A DNA stretch of 39,486 nt, from IMG/VR virus record IMGVR_UViG_3300046817_000862, positions 1 to 39,486 of that record; one strand, 5' to 3'. A program made the position numbers and the translations under genes. The notes under the pieces are model-generated. The model was not told the origin of the DNA. It saw only the letters and a program-made list of their open reading frames with translations, and did no database searches. Positions 13,664-21,900 of the stretch are shown piece after piece. Within the stretch, counting starts at the first letter, position 1; each line of letters starts with the position of its first letter. The DNA is from a virus.

Positions 13664-14287
13664 ATGGCGACTGACACTGTCGCGCTTACCGCCCGTGCAC
13701 GATTTCGGGCCCACCTTGAATCGCTGGTGCAACTACACCCAGAGTTGAACTCAGGCGAACTCGCCGACCTGGTTGGCCAGACGCTGCCTGAGTCCGACCG
13801 CGAGCTCGTGGGCGAGTTCCTGTCGGCCGAGGCGCGCAACATTCTCGCGTGGGAGATGCGCGCGCAGTTCGTCCGCACGCGACAAGGGATTTATGGCGTC
13901 CTGGACCTCAGCAATCCGGATGCACCGTCCGTCGATGAGTTGGAGCCGGACAAGAAAGCGACGCTGTATGAGCGGATCACCCAGTGGCGCGAATTTCTGC
14001 CGAGTGAGAATCGCTCGCGTCCACTGATGGAGTTCAACAAGGCGAAGTTACTGGAGTCCGCTCAGTACGATGCGGGGATTACCTTCCTGCACGGTTGGAA
14101 GATGCAACTCAAGACACGCCTGGCGAAAGCATTGCCAGATGATGAATCTGTGCTGGTGCGCGATCAGTTCACACCGGAGCAGGTTCTTTCGCTGGGAGAA
14201 ACCATCAAGAAGGAGATGGCACGTGGGAATTTTCGCCTCAAGATCACACCTGTTCACGCGCTACCGCGCACGACTCCAGTTCCGTGA
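13664..14287 (+). CDS. Conserved phage protein of unknown function (first of a pair)
   Basis: This encodes 207 residues; the ATG has a strong ribosome site, GAGAGGA, 6 nt upstream. It is helical throughout: ALTARARFRAHLESLVQLHP, then LPESDRELVGEFLSAEAR, then ILAWEMRAQFVRTRQGIYGV. The second half has EFNKAKLLESAQYDAGITFL, a helix with basic residues, and a C-terminal helix with KKEMARGN. No catalytic motif is recognised. I recall similar proteins beside the next gene in other phages, so the two may act together. They sit between terminase and portal, which suggests morphogenesis or DNA metabolism; there is no stronger evidence. Confidence 0.8.
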   Translation: MATDTVALTARARFRAHLESLVQLHPELNSGELADLVGQTLPESDRELVGEFLSAEARNILAWEMRAQFVRTRQGIYGVLDLSNPDAPSVDELEPDKKATLYERITQWREFLPSENRSRPLMEFNKAKLLESAQYDAGITFLHGWKMQLKTRLAKALPDDESVLVRDQFTPEQVLSLGETIKKEMARGNFRLKITPVHALPRTTPVP

Positions 14288-14927
14288 CAAGGTGATGGGC
14301 GGAACGCCGAAGGACCCGAAGATCATCGAAGCCTGGCTACGGGCCAAGGCCGGCATCACCGACGCCGAGGAGATCCGCCGCGCGTTGTTGCGCACGATGA
14401 GCGAGCTGGGCGCCGACGTCAATCCCGAGATGACATTTGAGGAGCTCGACGCAGCGTCGGCGAAGGTTGCTGGGTCGCGTGAGACCAATGGCTTCAAACG
14501 TGACGAGAACGGCGTGTACATCGAGGCTCGCCAGGTCAAGGCAGCGCTCAAAGAGTCGACCAACATCCTGTACGCGGGTGAGAAGTGGGGTCCGACGAGA
14601 AAAGGACCGAAGGGATTCCTCGCGGAGCGCGTGTTCGTGACGCCAGACGTTATCCCGCTTGGGCGAATGGAGCCTGACGGGATCGAGATGGTCATCGGTC
14701 ATGTGACGGGCCCCGAAGGGCCGCGGAGCACACTCGGGTACTACGAGTACGCCCGCCGCGCGACGATCGACTTCGACGTGCTGGTAACACGCGATTCGAT
14801 CAAGGACGACTGGTGGGTGGACCTGTGGACGCACATGGAAGAGAACGGGATGGGCGCGTTGCGTTCGCAGGGGTATGGAAAGTTTGATGTTCTGGCGTGG
14901 GACCAGATCGACATTATCCCTGATTGA
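14223..14927 (+). CDS. Conserved phage protein of unknown function (second of a pair)
   Basis: This encodes 234 residues. The GTG at 14223 is chosen because AAGGAG lies 7 nt upstream. It overlaps the previous gene by 65 bp; a GTG or ATG near 14292-14295 would remove the conserved-looking YRARLQFRDKVMGGTPKDPK. Distinctive phrases are ETNGFKRDENGVYIEARQVK, ALKESTNILYAGEKWGPTRK, EMVIGHVTGPEGPRSTLGYY and MEENGMGALRSQGYGKFDVL. The glycine-rich GALRSQGYGKF loop is reminiscent of RAMP-type RNA-binding folds, but I would not assign one. The function is unknown; the gene stops just before the 700-bp non-coding block. Confidence 0.8.
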   Translation: MGIFASRSHLFTRYRARLQFRDKVMGGTPKDPKIIEAWLRAKAGITDAEEIRRALLRTMSELGADVNPEMTFEELDAASAKVAGSRETNGFKRDENGVYIEARQVKAALKESTNILYAGEKWGPTRKGPKGFLAERVFVTPDVIPLGRMEPDGIEMVIGHVTGPEGPRSTLGYYEYARRATIDFDVLVTRDSIKDDWWVDLWTHMEENGMGALRSQGYGKFDVLAWDQIDIIPD

Positions 14928-15629
14928 GTGACATGTGCCCCAGGCTCTGCCGCCGGGCCGCGGCATCCTGGGCACTCGACCAACCTCCACTGACCTCGTC
15001 AGGCCGAGCCTGGCCTCACCGACCCCCCTGGTCAGCGCTGGGCACGCCTAGTCTCGCCCCGCCTCGCCGACGGGCCTGATCCTCTCGCGCCTGGTCATCC
15101 CATGACGACAGGCCGTACACCAGCGACCCATATCAAGTCCCACCGTTTCAGATCGTGCCGACTTGTCTAGTCCTGTCATCACAGCCATGCCCCGACACGA
15201 CGACTGGCCTGTGTCCTGCCCTGCCCCGCCGGCCCATATCGACTTGTCTTGTCTCGTCTCGCCAGACCTCGTCGGAACTGTCCTGGCCGACGCCACAAAC
15301 CGACTGGTCATCACTCTTCTCATCGGTACCGTCCCTTGCTTCCCTGACCGACTTCCCTTCCCGACGACGTGTCAAGCCTCGCCTTGTCGTCCCCGGTCCC
15401 GTCCAGCCTCATCGACCGCCTTGCCAGTCCGCCCCTTGTCGCACCGACTTCCCTTGCCGACCCTGGTCCTGCCGTCCCGAATCGACATGTCTCGCCTTGA
15501 CTCTTCTGCACTGCTCAGTTCGACAGGCCGACTTGTCAACCCCTTGCCTATCCTCGCCACGCCGGCGTCACGTGAAACCAGCGCGTTACACTCGCAGCGC
15601 GATGTCGGTTGTTTGTCGGGAATTGACAG
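14928..15629. other. 700-bp pyrimidine-rich non-coding block with degenerate short repeats
   Basis: No convincing gene is present on either strand; open frames here read as arginine/serine/proline noise. The plus strand is strongly C+T rich (39 of 60 bases from 15361). Short words recur: CCGACTTGTC at 15158 and 15528 with CGACTTGTC at 15240, CCGACTTCCCTT at 15348 and 15444, CCCATATC at 15127 and 15233, CGACAGGCCG at 15106 and 15521. It lies between two late genes. Candidates are a packaging site, a structured late RNA, a recombination hotspot or decayed sequence. Confidence 0.75.
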
Positions 15630-17597
15630 ATGGCCATTGACCGCAGTAAGGCAGCGCTCAAAGCGCCAACGTCTGAGTACCTGACGAGTCTCCAGACGGA
15701 GCTCGGCGACCTGTATCTCACCCAGGACAACGACATCGACCTGGTGCGCGAGCAGCGCGAGATGCGCAGGCCGGCACTCTCTGAGGCTGACAAGGACTAC
15801 GTGCTCGTCCACGTCGACCCGCGCGACCCGGACATCACCGAAGAGGCGTTCCAACAGACGGCCATCCTGACGCTCGAGCGGCCGAAACTGAGCATCGTCG
15901 GCGGCGAAGGCGACACGGCCCAGACGGTAGCGTCCAAGCTCGAGCACTTCACCGAAGAGACGCTGTGGGAGTGCGGCACGCGCGAGCCGGGCAGCGACAC
16001 CATGACCCAGGTCACCGACGCGACGCTGAACGACGGCGGCGGCTGGGCCAAAATCCTGTGGTCGTCTGACCTGTGGTCCGAGCGGTACGGCATCCCGTCA
16101 CCCCAATCGGGTGACGGGACCGACGCGTACACGGCGTACGACAAGATGACTGAGGAGGCCAAGAAGCGCGCCGGCCCGCCGTTCGTGTGGCAGTACGTTG
16201 ACCCGCGCAGGGTCTACCCGCAATGGTCGAACGGCTACCTGTGCGAAGTGCTCGAGGTGTCCGAGATGCCCAAGCGGTCGGCGTTCCGACGCTACCGATT
16301 GGCCCAGGACGGCCAGGGCAACATCGTGCCCGAGGAGCTCGGCCAGTCGCAGAACATCATCGAAGCCTCGCGCAACATGCTGAGCTCGGTGACCTTCCTC
16401 GAGCACTGGGACGATACGTGGGTGTCGTACGCCATCTGTGGCCAGAACTACCAGGGCGACGCCACGGGGTACATCGTCAAGCAGTTCAAGCACAAATACA
16501 GCTTCGGCGTGCCCTACGACTACGCGCCAGGGCTGACCATGAACTGGTGGCGCAACCGAAAAGTCGGCTGGGGCATCGGCCGCACCAAGCTCTGGCTTGT
16601 GCAGTATCGGCAGTACCTGCGTGCAATGCATGCGCAGTATGTGGCTCGCGACCTGCTGAGTCCGCTGGTGACGTACGGCGACACGCCCGCGGCGATGATC
16701 ATCGGCGACGACGGCAAGCCCAAGGAAACCGACCCCACGGTCCACCCTGGTGAGATCCTGAACCTTCCGCCTGGGCGCCAGTTGCAGCGCATCCAGTACC
16801 CCGACGCCGCGACGCTCGAAAAGCACATGGCGCTGATCGACGGCGCCATCCGCGACCTGGAGTCACCGCGGGTGACCACGCTCTCGGGCATGGAAGGCGC
16901 AGGCTTCGCGATCTCGCAGGTATTGAGCTACTCGAGGACGCGCGTCGGGCCCGTGCGCCACGGACTTGAAAGTCTGCTTAAAGGCCAGACCGAGAAACTG
17001 TGGACGCTCATTCGCGAACGAGCCAACGAGAAGGTGTACGTGTTCTCGGGCGGCATCGACGTTGGTAGCGGCAAGGCGGCGGCCGAGTTCATCGGCTTCG
17101 GGCCCAAGGACCTCGAGCGGCCCATGCGCATCAAGTGGGAAGTCGCCGCGGCCTTGCCGACAGACCAGCTCATGCAGGTGCGATACGTCACCGAGCGGCT
17201 GAATAACGGCACGTATGGGCTCGATGAGGCCGTCCAGGAAATGGGTGACAACCCCGACGAAATTCGGCGGTCCAAAGCCCGCGACAGGATTCGAGCAAGT
17301 CCCGCGTACCAGAAATGGTTGGATGCGGAAGTCTTCATGCAGGCAGGCCGTGGCGACCTGCTACAGAAGGCGCAGGACGCGGAGCAGCTCGCGCTCAGCG
17401 GCCAACTCGCCGCTGGTGGTGGTCCTCCGCAACTGCCGGGCGGTCCTGGTCCTGGCGTGTTCGAGGGTGCGCCAGGCGGGGTACCTGACCTTGGTGCCCT
17501 GGCCGCTGCGCCTAATGGGGCCGGCGTGAATGCGCCACCAGGTCAGCAAGTTATGGCTGGTGCCGCACAGGCTACCCAGGGACCGCCAGCCGGCTGA
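15630..17597 (+). CDS. Portal protein
   Basis: This 655-residue protein is predicted to form the dodecameric DNA gate at the capsid vertex. The N-terminal part is helical with YLTSLQTELGDLYLTQDND. The central part has the wing and stem pattern expected of podovirus-type portals: TDATLNDGGGWAKILWSSDL, VWQYVDPRRVYPQW, and NWWRNRKVGWGIGRTKLWLV before the tunnel helices. The clip and crown part includes LEKHMALIDGAIRDLESP and SGMEGAGFAISQVLSYSRT. The last 90 residues are Gly/Pro/Ala-rich. The ATG has GGGAA about 8 nt upstream. Identification rests on size, pattern and place after terminase; no better candidate exists in the window. Confidence 0.85.
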   Translation: MAIDRSKAALKAPTSEYLTSLQTELGDLYLTQDNDIDLVREQREMRRPALSEADKDYVLVHVDPRDPDITEEAFQQTAILTLERPKLSIVGGEGDTAQTVASKLEHFTEETLWECGTREPGSDTMTQVTDATLNDGGGWAKILWSSDLWSERYGIPSPQSGDGTDAYTAYDKMTEEAKKRAGPPFVWQYVDPRRVYPQWSNGYLCEVLEVSEMPKRSAFRRYRLAQDGQGNIVPEELGQSQNIIEASRNMLSSVTFLEHWDDTWVSYAICGQNYQGDATGYIVKQFKHKYSFGVPYDYAPGLTMNWWRNRKVGWGIGRTKLWLVQYRQYLRAMHAQYVARDLLSPLVTYGDTPAAMIIGDDGKPKETDPTVHPGEILNLPPGRQLQRIQYPDAATLEKHMALIDGAIRDLESPRVTTLSGMEGAGFAISQVLSYSRTRVGPVRHGLESLLKGQTEKLWTLIRERANEKVYVFSGGIDVGSGKAAAEFIGFGPKDLERPMRIKWEVAAALPTDQLMQVRYVTERLNNGTYGLDEAVQEMGDNPDEIRRSKARDRIRASPAYQKWLDAEVFMQAGRGDLLQKAQDAEQLALSGQLAAGGGPPQLPGGPGPGVFEGAPGGVPDLGALAAAPNGAGVNAPPGQQVMAGAAQATQGPPAG

Positions 17598-18180
17598 GAT
17601 TGGCATTCGACAGATGTTCTGGTACGCCACTCCACAGGCCTCGGCCTCGATTATGACGGAGCATGTCGTCGGTGTTCTCCCGGTTGCTACCAGGCACGAG
17701 GTGGTCGGGGCGACAGCAGGCCCGGACATCGCACGCATGCCGCAGAAGCGTCCCAGACTCAAGGCAGACGCCATGCTCGAGCTCGAAGACGGTGCGATGC
17801 ACCCGGCGCAGATCCCCATCAACGCTGATCACGCCGTAGCCGTGACTGTCCCGCGCGCCCGTCCACAACCAGCAGCCCGTAGACAAGTAGCAGATGACTT
17901 GACTCCACAGTCGCGGCTTCAACGGCCTGCGCGAACTGTGCCCGCGCGCAAAGCGAACGAGACCGCGCTTGGTGCCGCGATGCCCTGTGACCATCGTCCC
18001 GCAACCACATTCGCATGGCCGCGGTCCAGGATCGAGAAGCAGCACACGCCTGCGGATCTTGGGTGCTCGCTTGTGGACGGCGAGATAGCAGGCCTTCGTG
18101 CAGAAGAGGCGACGTTTAATCTGAGACGGCGCGCGGTGAAAGCTCACGCCGCAGTTCTCACAGATACGCTGTACGAGCAT
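17572..18180 (-). CDS. HNH endonuclease with zinc fingers, antisense in the late operon
   Basis: This encodes 202 residues from the ATG at 18180, with GGAG 9 nt upstream. Two N-terminal zinc motifs come first: CENCGVSF with FCTKACYL, then CECGCG. The HNH core follows: GCWLWTGARDSHGYG, then VHRTVFELEHG, then LRHACDVRACCRPDHL and VPGSNRENTDDM, the last typical of homing HNH nucleases. It nicks or cuts DNA and spreads by homing. It points against all neighbours and ends 26 bp inside the portal gene's 3' end. It fills the gap before the next late gene, so it is a mobile insertion. Confidence 0.9.
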   Translation of the reverse strand: MLVQRICENCGVSFHRAPSQIKRRLFCTKACYLAVHKRAPKIRRRVLLLDPGPRPCECGCGTMVTGHRGTKRGLVRFARGHSSRRPLKPRLWSQVICYLSTGCWLWTGARDSHGYGVISVDGDLRRVHRTVFELEHGVCLESGTLLRHACDVRACCRPDHLVPGSNRENTDDMLRHNRGRGLWSGVPEHLSNANLSRLAVPG

Positions 18181-18269
18181 CGGTGGCTCACTCCATCGGT
18201 GTCCGGCCCCCGGCGTCTGAACCACGCGCGGGGGCCAAATGGTGTCTCTAGTGTACCGGGAGGTGCGTC

Positions 18270-18398
18270 ATGGCTCGAGTAACCAAGACTGTCAAGTACA
18301 CGCCCTCGAGCGATGCTCGAGCCGACAAGAAAGCAGGCATCAAGCCCGGCTCGAAGCGCGACCAGGCGCTGGACAAAAAGCGAGGCGTGGGCAAATAG
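18270..18398 (+). CDS. Tiny basic virion-region protein
   Basis: This encodes 42 residues; the ATG is preceded by GGGAGG 6 nt upstream. The protein is lysine/arginine-rich with ARVTKTVKYTPSSDARADKK, AGIKPGSKRDQ and LDKKRGVGK, with no hydrophobic segment. It resembles small basic proteins that accompany head genes in many phages and may neutralise DNA or assist scaffolding. The strong ribosome site and tight packing to the next gene (3 nt) support it. A second small basic gene lies at 27404. Confidence 0.75.
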   Translation: MARVTKTVKYTPSSDARADKKAGIKPGSKRDQALDKKRGVGK

Positions 18399-18401
18399 TC
18401 C

Positions 18402-18932
18402 GTGCCGACGTCGGCCAAGCAGAACGAGATCCTGAAGCTGCAGGGCGAGATCACCCAGGAGGTGACCGGCGACGCCAAGGCGATCGCGCAGGGCGTGTTC
18501 GGCGACAACGCCAACCATCCCGACATGGCCCAGGTGAGTAATCAGCATCTCGACGACCTGTACCGCCAGAAGTACATGGCCAACGATCGGACGTGGCTGC
18601 AGCAAGAAGCGCGGCGCGACCCGCAGCAGTTCCTGGACGTGGCCAAGCGCATCGGCGTGAGCATGCCCGCACCAGGCGCGCCGCCGCCGGTCGATCCGAA
18701 CGCGTTCGCTCAGGCCGTCATGGCTAATGCGACATCGGCGCCAGCAGCAGCACCACCGCCAGCAGCAGCACCGGTAGCACCAGTATCAATGCCACCAGCA
18801 CCAGCTCCACCAGCGCTGCCCGTCCCCCCGCCATCCGCGCCGCTGACTATGCCACCCGGACTTGCCGCACCCGCGTCGCCGCCGGTCATCCTCGGGCCGA
18901 ACGGTCAGCCGTTGCCGCCAATGACTGGCTGA
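18402..18932 (+). CDS. Virion-region protein with Pro/Ala-rich tail
   Basis: This encodes 176 residues from a GTG 3 nt after the previous stop. Residues 1-90 are helical and charged (SAKQNEILKLQGEITQEV, HLDDLYRQKYMANDRTW, DPQQFLDVAKRIGV). The remainder is a proline-alanine tract of low complexity ending in ILGPNGQPLPPMTG. The helical head could bind portal or the large internal protein that follows by 1 nt. No family is recognised. Confidence 0.75.
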   Translation: MPTSAKQNEILKLQGEITQEVTGDAKAIAQGVFGDNANHPDMAQVSNQHLDDLYRQKYMANDRTWLQQEARRDPQQFLDVAKRIGVSMPAPGAPPPVDPNAFAQAVMANATSAPAAAPPPAAAPVAPVSMPPAPAPPALPVPPPSAPLTMPPGLAAPASPPVILGPNGQPLPPMTG

Positions 18933-18933
18933 C

Positions 18934-21900
18934 ATGCCCGGCACCATCCTCCTCGACGACTTCCGCGACTCGATCGGGGACCAACTGCGGCGGCACGTGG
19001 ATGGCTTGACGCAGCTTGGCTCGAGCGCCATCCAGACGATTGGCAATGCACCGCAACAGGTCGCCGAAGCTTTACCGCAGGTCCCGCAGGTAGACCCGAA
19101 CCGGGTGCTGCAGGATCTCCAGCAGCACGTCGCCACCATCACCCAGCCCGTGCAACAGGCGGAGCAGCAGGTGGCCGGCGCCGCGGACCAGTCGCGCCAG
19201 AACGTGCTGCAGACGCTCCAGGACTACGCCGGCGGCTTGACGTCGGTACAGACGCCCCAGCCACCACAACAGGCGCCAGCACCCGCACAGAGCGACATGA
19301 ACCCATCCGTGGCGACAGGACCGCAGCAGAACGCGACAGATGCCGTGCCGCAGGACACCACCTCGGGCCGCGTCTTTCCCGTCCAGGGCTATAACGGCCA
19401 GGTCGACCTGCACTGGGGCGACGTCAAAGGCGGCTCGGACCTGTTCGCGCCGCGCGGCACGCCCGTAGTCGCGATGGAGCCAGGCAAAGTCGTCGAGTCC
19501 GGGTCCAACTCCGTCGGGGGCAACAGCGTGCTGGTCCAGGGTGACGACGGCCTGCAGTACTACTACGCGCACGGCGACGCCACGCCCTCGGTCAACGTCG
19601 GCGACCGCGTGACGGCTGGCGAGTATCTGATGCCAGTCGGCGACACGGGTGACGCGAAGGGCCGCGGGACACATCTGCACATCGGTATCGGGCCCGACAT
19701 CCGCCTCGGCGCCGACAAGTACGGCGGGACGGGCGGCGACTACGACGCGGTCGGCCTGTTGCGCGGCACGCTCGCGCCCCAGGACCAGCAACAAGGCCCC
19801 GCACAACGCGCTCAGCAGGCCGTAGCCGGCGCCGTGCAGGCAGGCCAGGCCATTGTCGGACAGGGGCAGAAGGCGTTCGTTGACACCCTGCAGCCCTTGG
19901 CGCAACAGGTCGCTCAGCGCACGGGCATCGACCCGAATGCCATGCTCGCGATCGCGGCCAACGAGACAGGCTGGGGCCAGTCGCAGAACGCACAGCAGCA
20001 GAACAACCTGTTCAGCATCCAGGGCGACGGCAGCAACGGCTCGAGGTGGGCCAGCTACAAGAGCCCGCAGGAATCGTTCAGCGCATTCGTCAACCTGATC
20101 TCGAGCGCACCGCGCTACGCGCAGGCATGGGCTGACCGCGCCAATCCCGTCAGGTTTATCGACGACCTGCGCAACGCCGGCTACGTGGCTGACGAGCCGG
20201 GCTTCCCGGCGCAGGGCTGGGTCGACCAGGTCAAGTCGATCTACCAGCATCTCCCGGTTGGACAACCCACGACGGCCGATGACGGCGGCGTGTCCGCGCA
20301 GCGGCAGGCAGCGGTCCTCCAGGTCGGCGACCAGACACGACCGGCTGCCAAACAACCGCTGTACGCCGGCGTGATGCAGGATGCGCATGGAAATCCCGTC
20401 GCCGATGGGCAGCAGAACCCCATCCAGGTTATTGGCGATGTTGTCCAGCGCGGCCGCCAAGCCGTCAGTCAGGTGGCCAGCGACATCTCGGACGCGGCGC
20501 AGGGTGCAGCGGCGCGCCAGCAGGCGCAGCTCCCAGGTGGTCCGTTCAATCGGCTCGAGCCCGGCGCCGAAGGTGGTCCGCCGCAGTACACCAACTTCGG
20601 CCAGGCCGCGGCCATGAGCGGGCCCACCAGTCCGGGCGAGGCGATCTCGGGCGCAGTGTCAGGCGCCGTCTCAGGTGCGCAGCAGGCCCTCGCGCCCGTG
20701 GTGAGTGGCGCACAGGAAGCGGTGGCCGGCGCTTATCGTCAGGGCCGCACAGAAGCCGAACAGGCCGAGTTCAACCAGCGCCAGCAGCAGGACACGCTCG
20801 CCGCGGCCGAGGCAATGCGGCGCCAGAGCGAGGAGCAGGCCGCTCGGCCGCTCGACGTGGGCCAGCAGGCTAGCAACGCGTGGAATCTAATTGTCGGCGC
20901 CAATCCGCCGATGGGCATCAGCTACCAGGACTATCAGAACGCGCAGGACGCCAAGAACCAGTGGATCGAGCAGAACAACCCACTGCGCGACGTACTGGTC
21001 GCCGGTGGCTTGACGACCGGCATCGCTCAGCAACTGACCGATCTGCCGACCCTGCTCACACTCGGGCCAGAGCTCGGCTTGGCGCGCGCAGTCGGGCCTG
21101 CCGTTGGCGAACGAGCCGCGGCGGCAGTGGGGGGACGCCTCACGCCTGAAGCGACGCGTTTCGTCGCCACCGTTGCCGACCGGTTCACGTCGGGCGCGAT
21201 TGTCGGCGGCTTGCAGAACGCGCTGGCGGAGGTGGAGAAGCCCGGCGCAACGCCGCAGTCAGTCGGAACCGCATTGCTGGTCGGCATCGGCCTGGGTGGG
21301 ACGATCGACGTCGCTGCACCGGCGATCCGTCCGACCGTGGCGCGTATCGGGCAGACCATCATCGACCGCGCGGCCGAACTCAGGCCAGCCTTGGATCGCG
21401 CAGGACCAGCGGTAGGACGCTTCCTTACGGGGGAAGAGGGCGGCCTGCGTCTTCCAGGCAAGCCGACGGCGCCCGAACCGTCGACGGCGACATGGGAGGC
21501 CTTCGCAGGAGCTCGAGCTGCACCGGGCGAAGCCGTGACAGCCACAACCCCGACTGCACGCGTGACAGCGCGAGTAGGCACCGCACCGCCCTCACCACCA
21601 GAGCGCCCACCGGCACCGCCAGCCGGCGCAGCACCACCTCCTCCATCGGGCGGCGGTAGTCCCGAGCTCGATCGTCTGAACGCGATGTACGACGGCAAGA
21701 CGCCCGCTCCATCAGCCAGTGTTGCCGACCGTATCCAGGCCGTTGGCGACAGTCTCACGCGTGCCTTTACCGACCGCCAGGTCGACATCAATCGCGCCCA
21801 GGAGCGCTACGCCGCCAACCTCGGACGACCCTTGCGCGCGGATGAGATGGCCGCCGAACTGCAGCGACTGGCGTCTGATCCCGCGGCCCAGGTCAAAGTG

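Noticed and set aside
15155-15684. Rightward open frames within the 14928-15629 gap
   Set aside because: They translate to Ser/Pro/Arg/Cys/Leu low-complexity text produced by C/T-rich DNA, lack ribosome sites, and run into the portal gene in another frame.
17530-18282. Long rightward open frame (250 codons) opposite the HNH gene
   Set aside because: The opposite strand has recognisable zinc and HNH motifs; the rightward frame lacks domain-like patterning and overlaps the portal end in a different frame.
19072-20460. Leftward open frame of 462 codons opposite the giant virion gene
   Set aside because: It is antisense to clear M23 and hydrolase domains; its Arg/Ala/Val/Leu composition is that expected from the complement of high-GC coding sequence.
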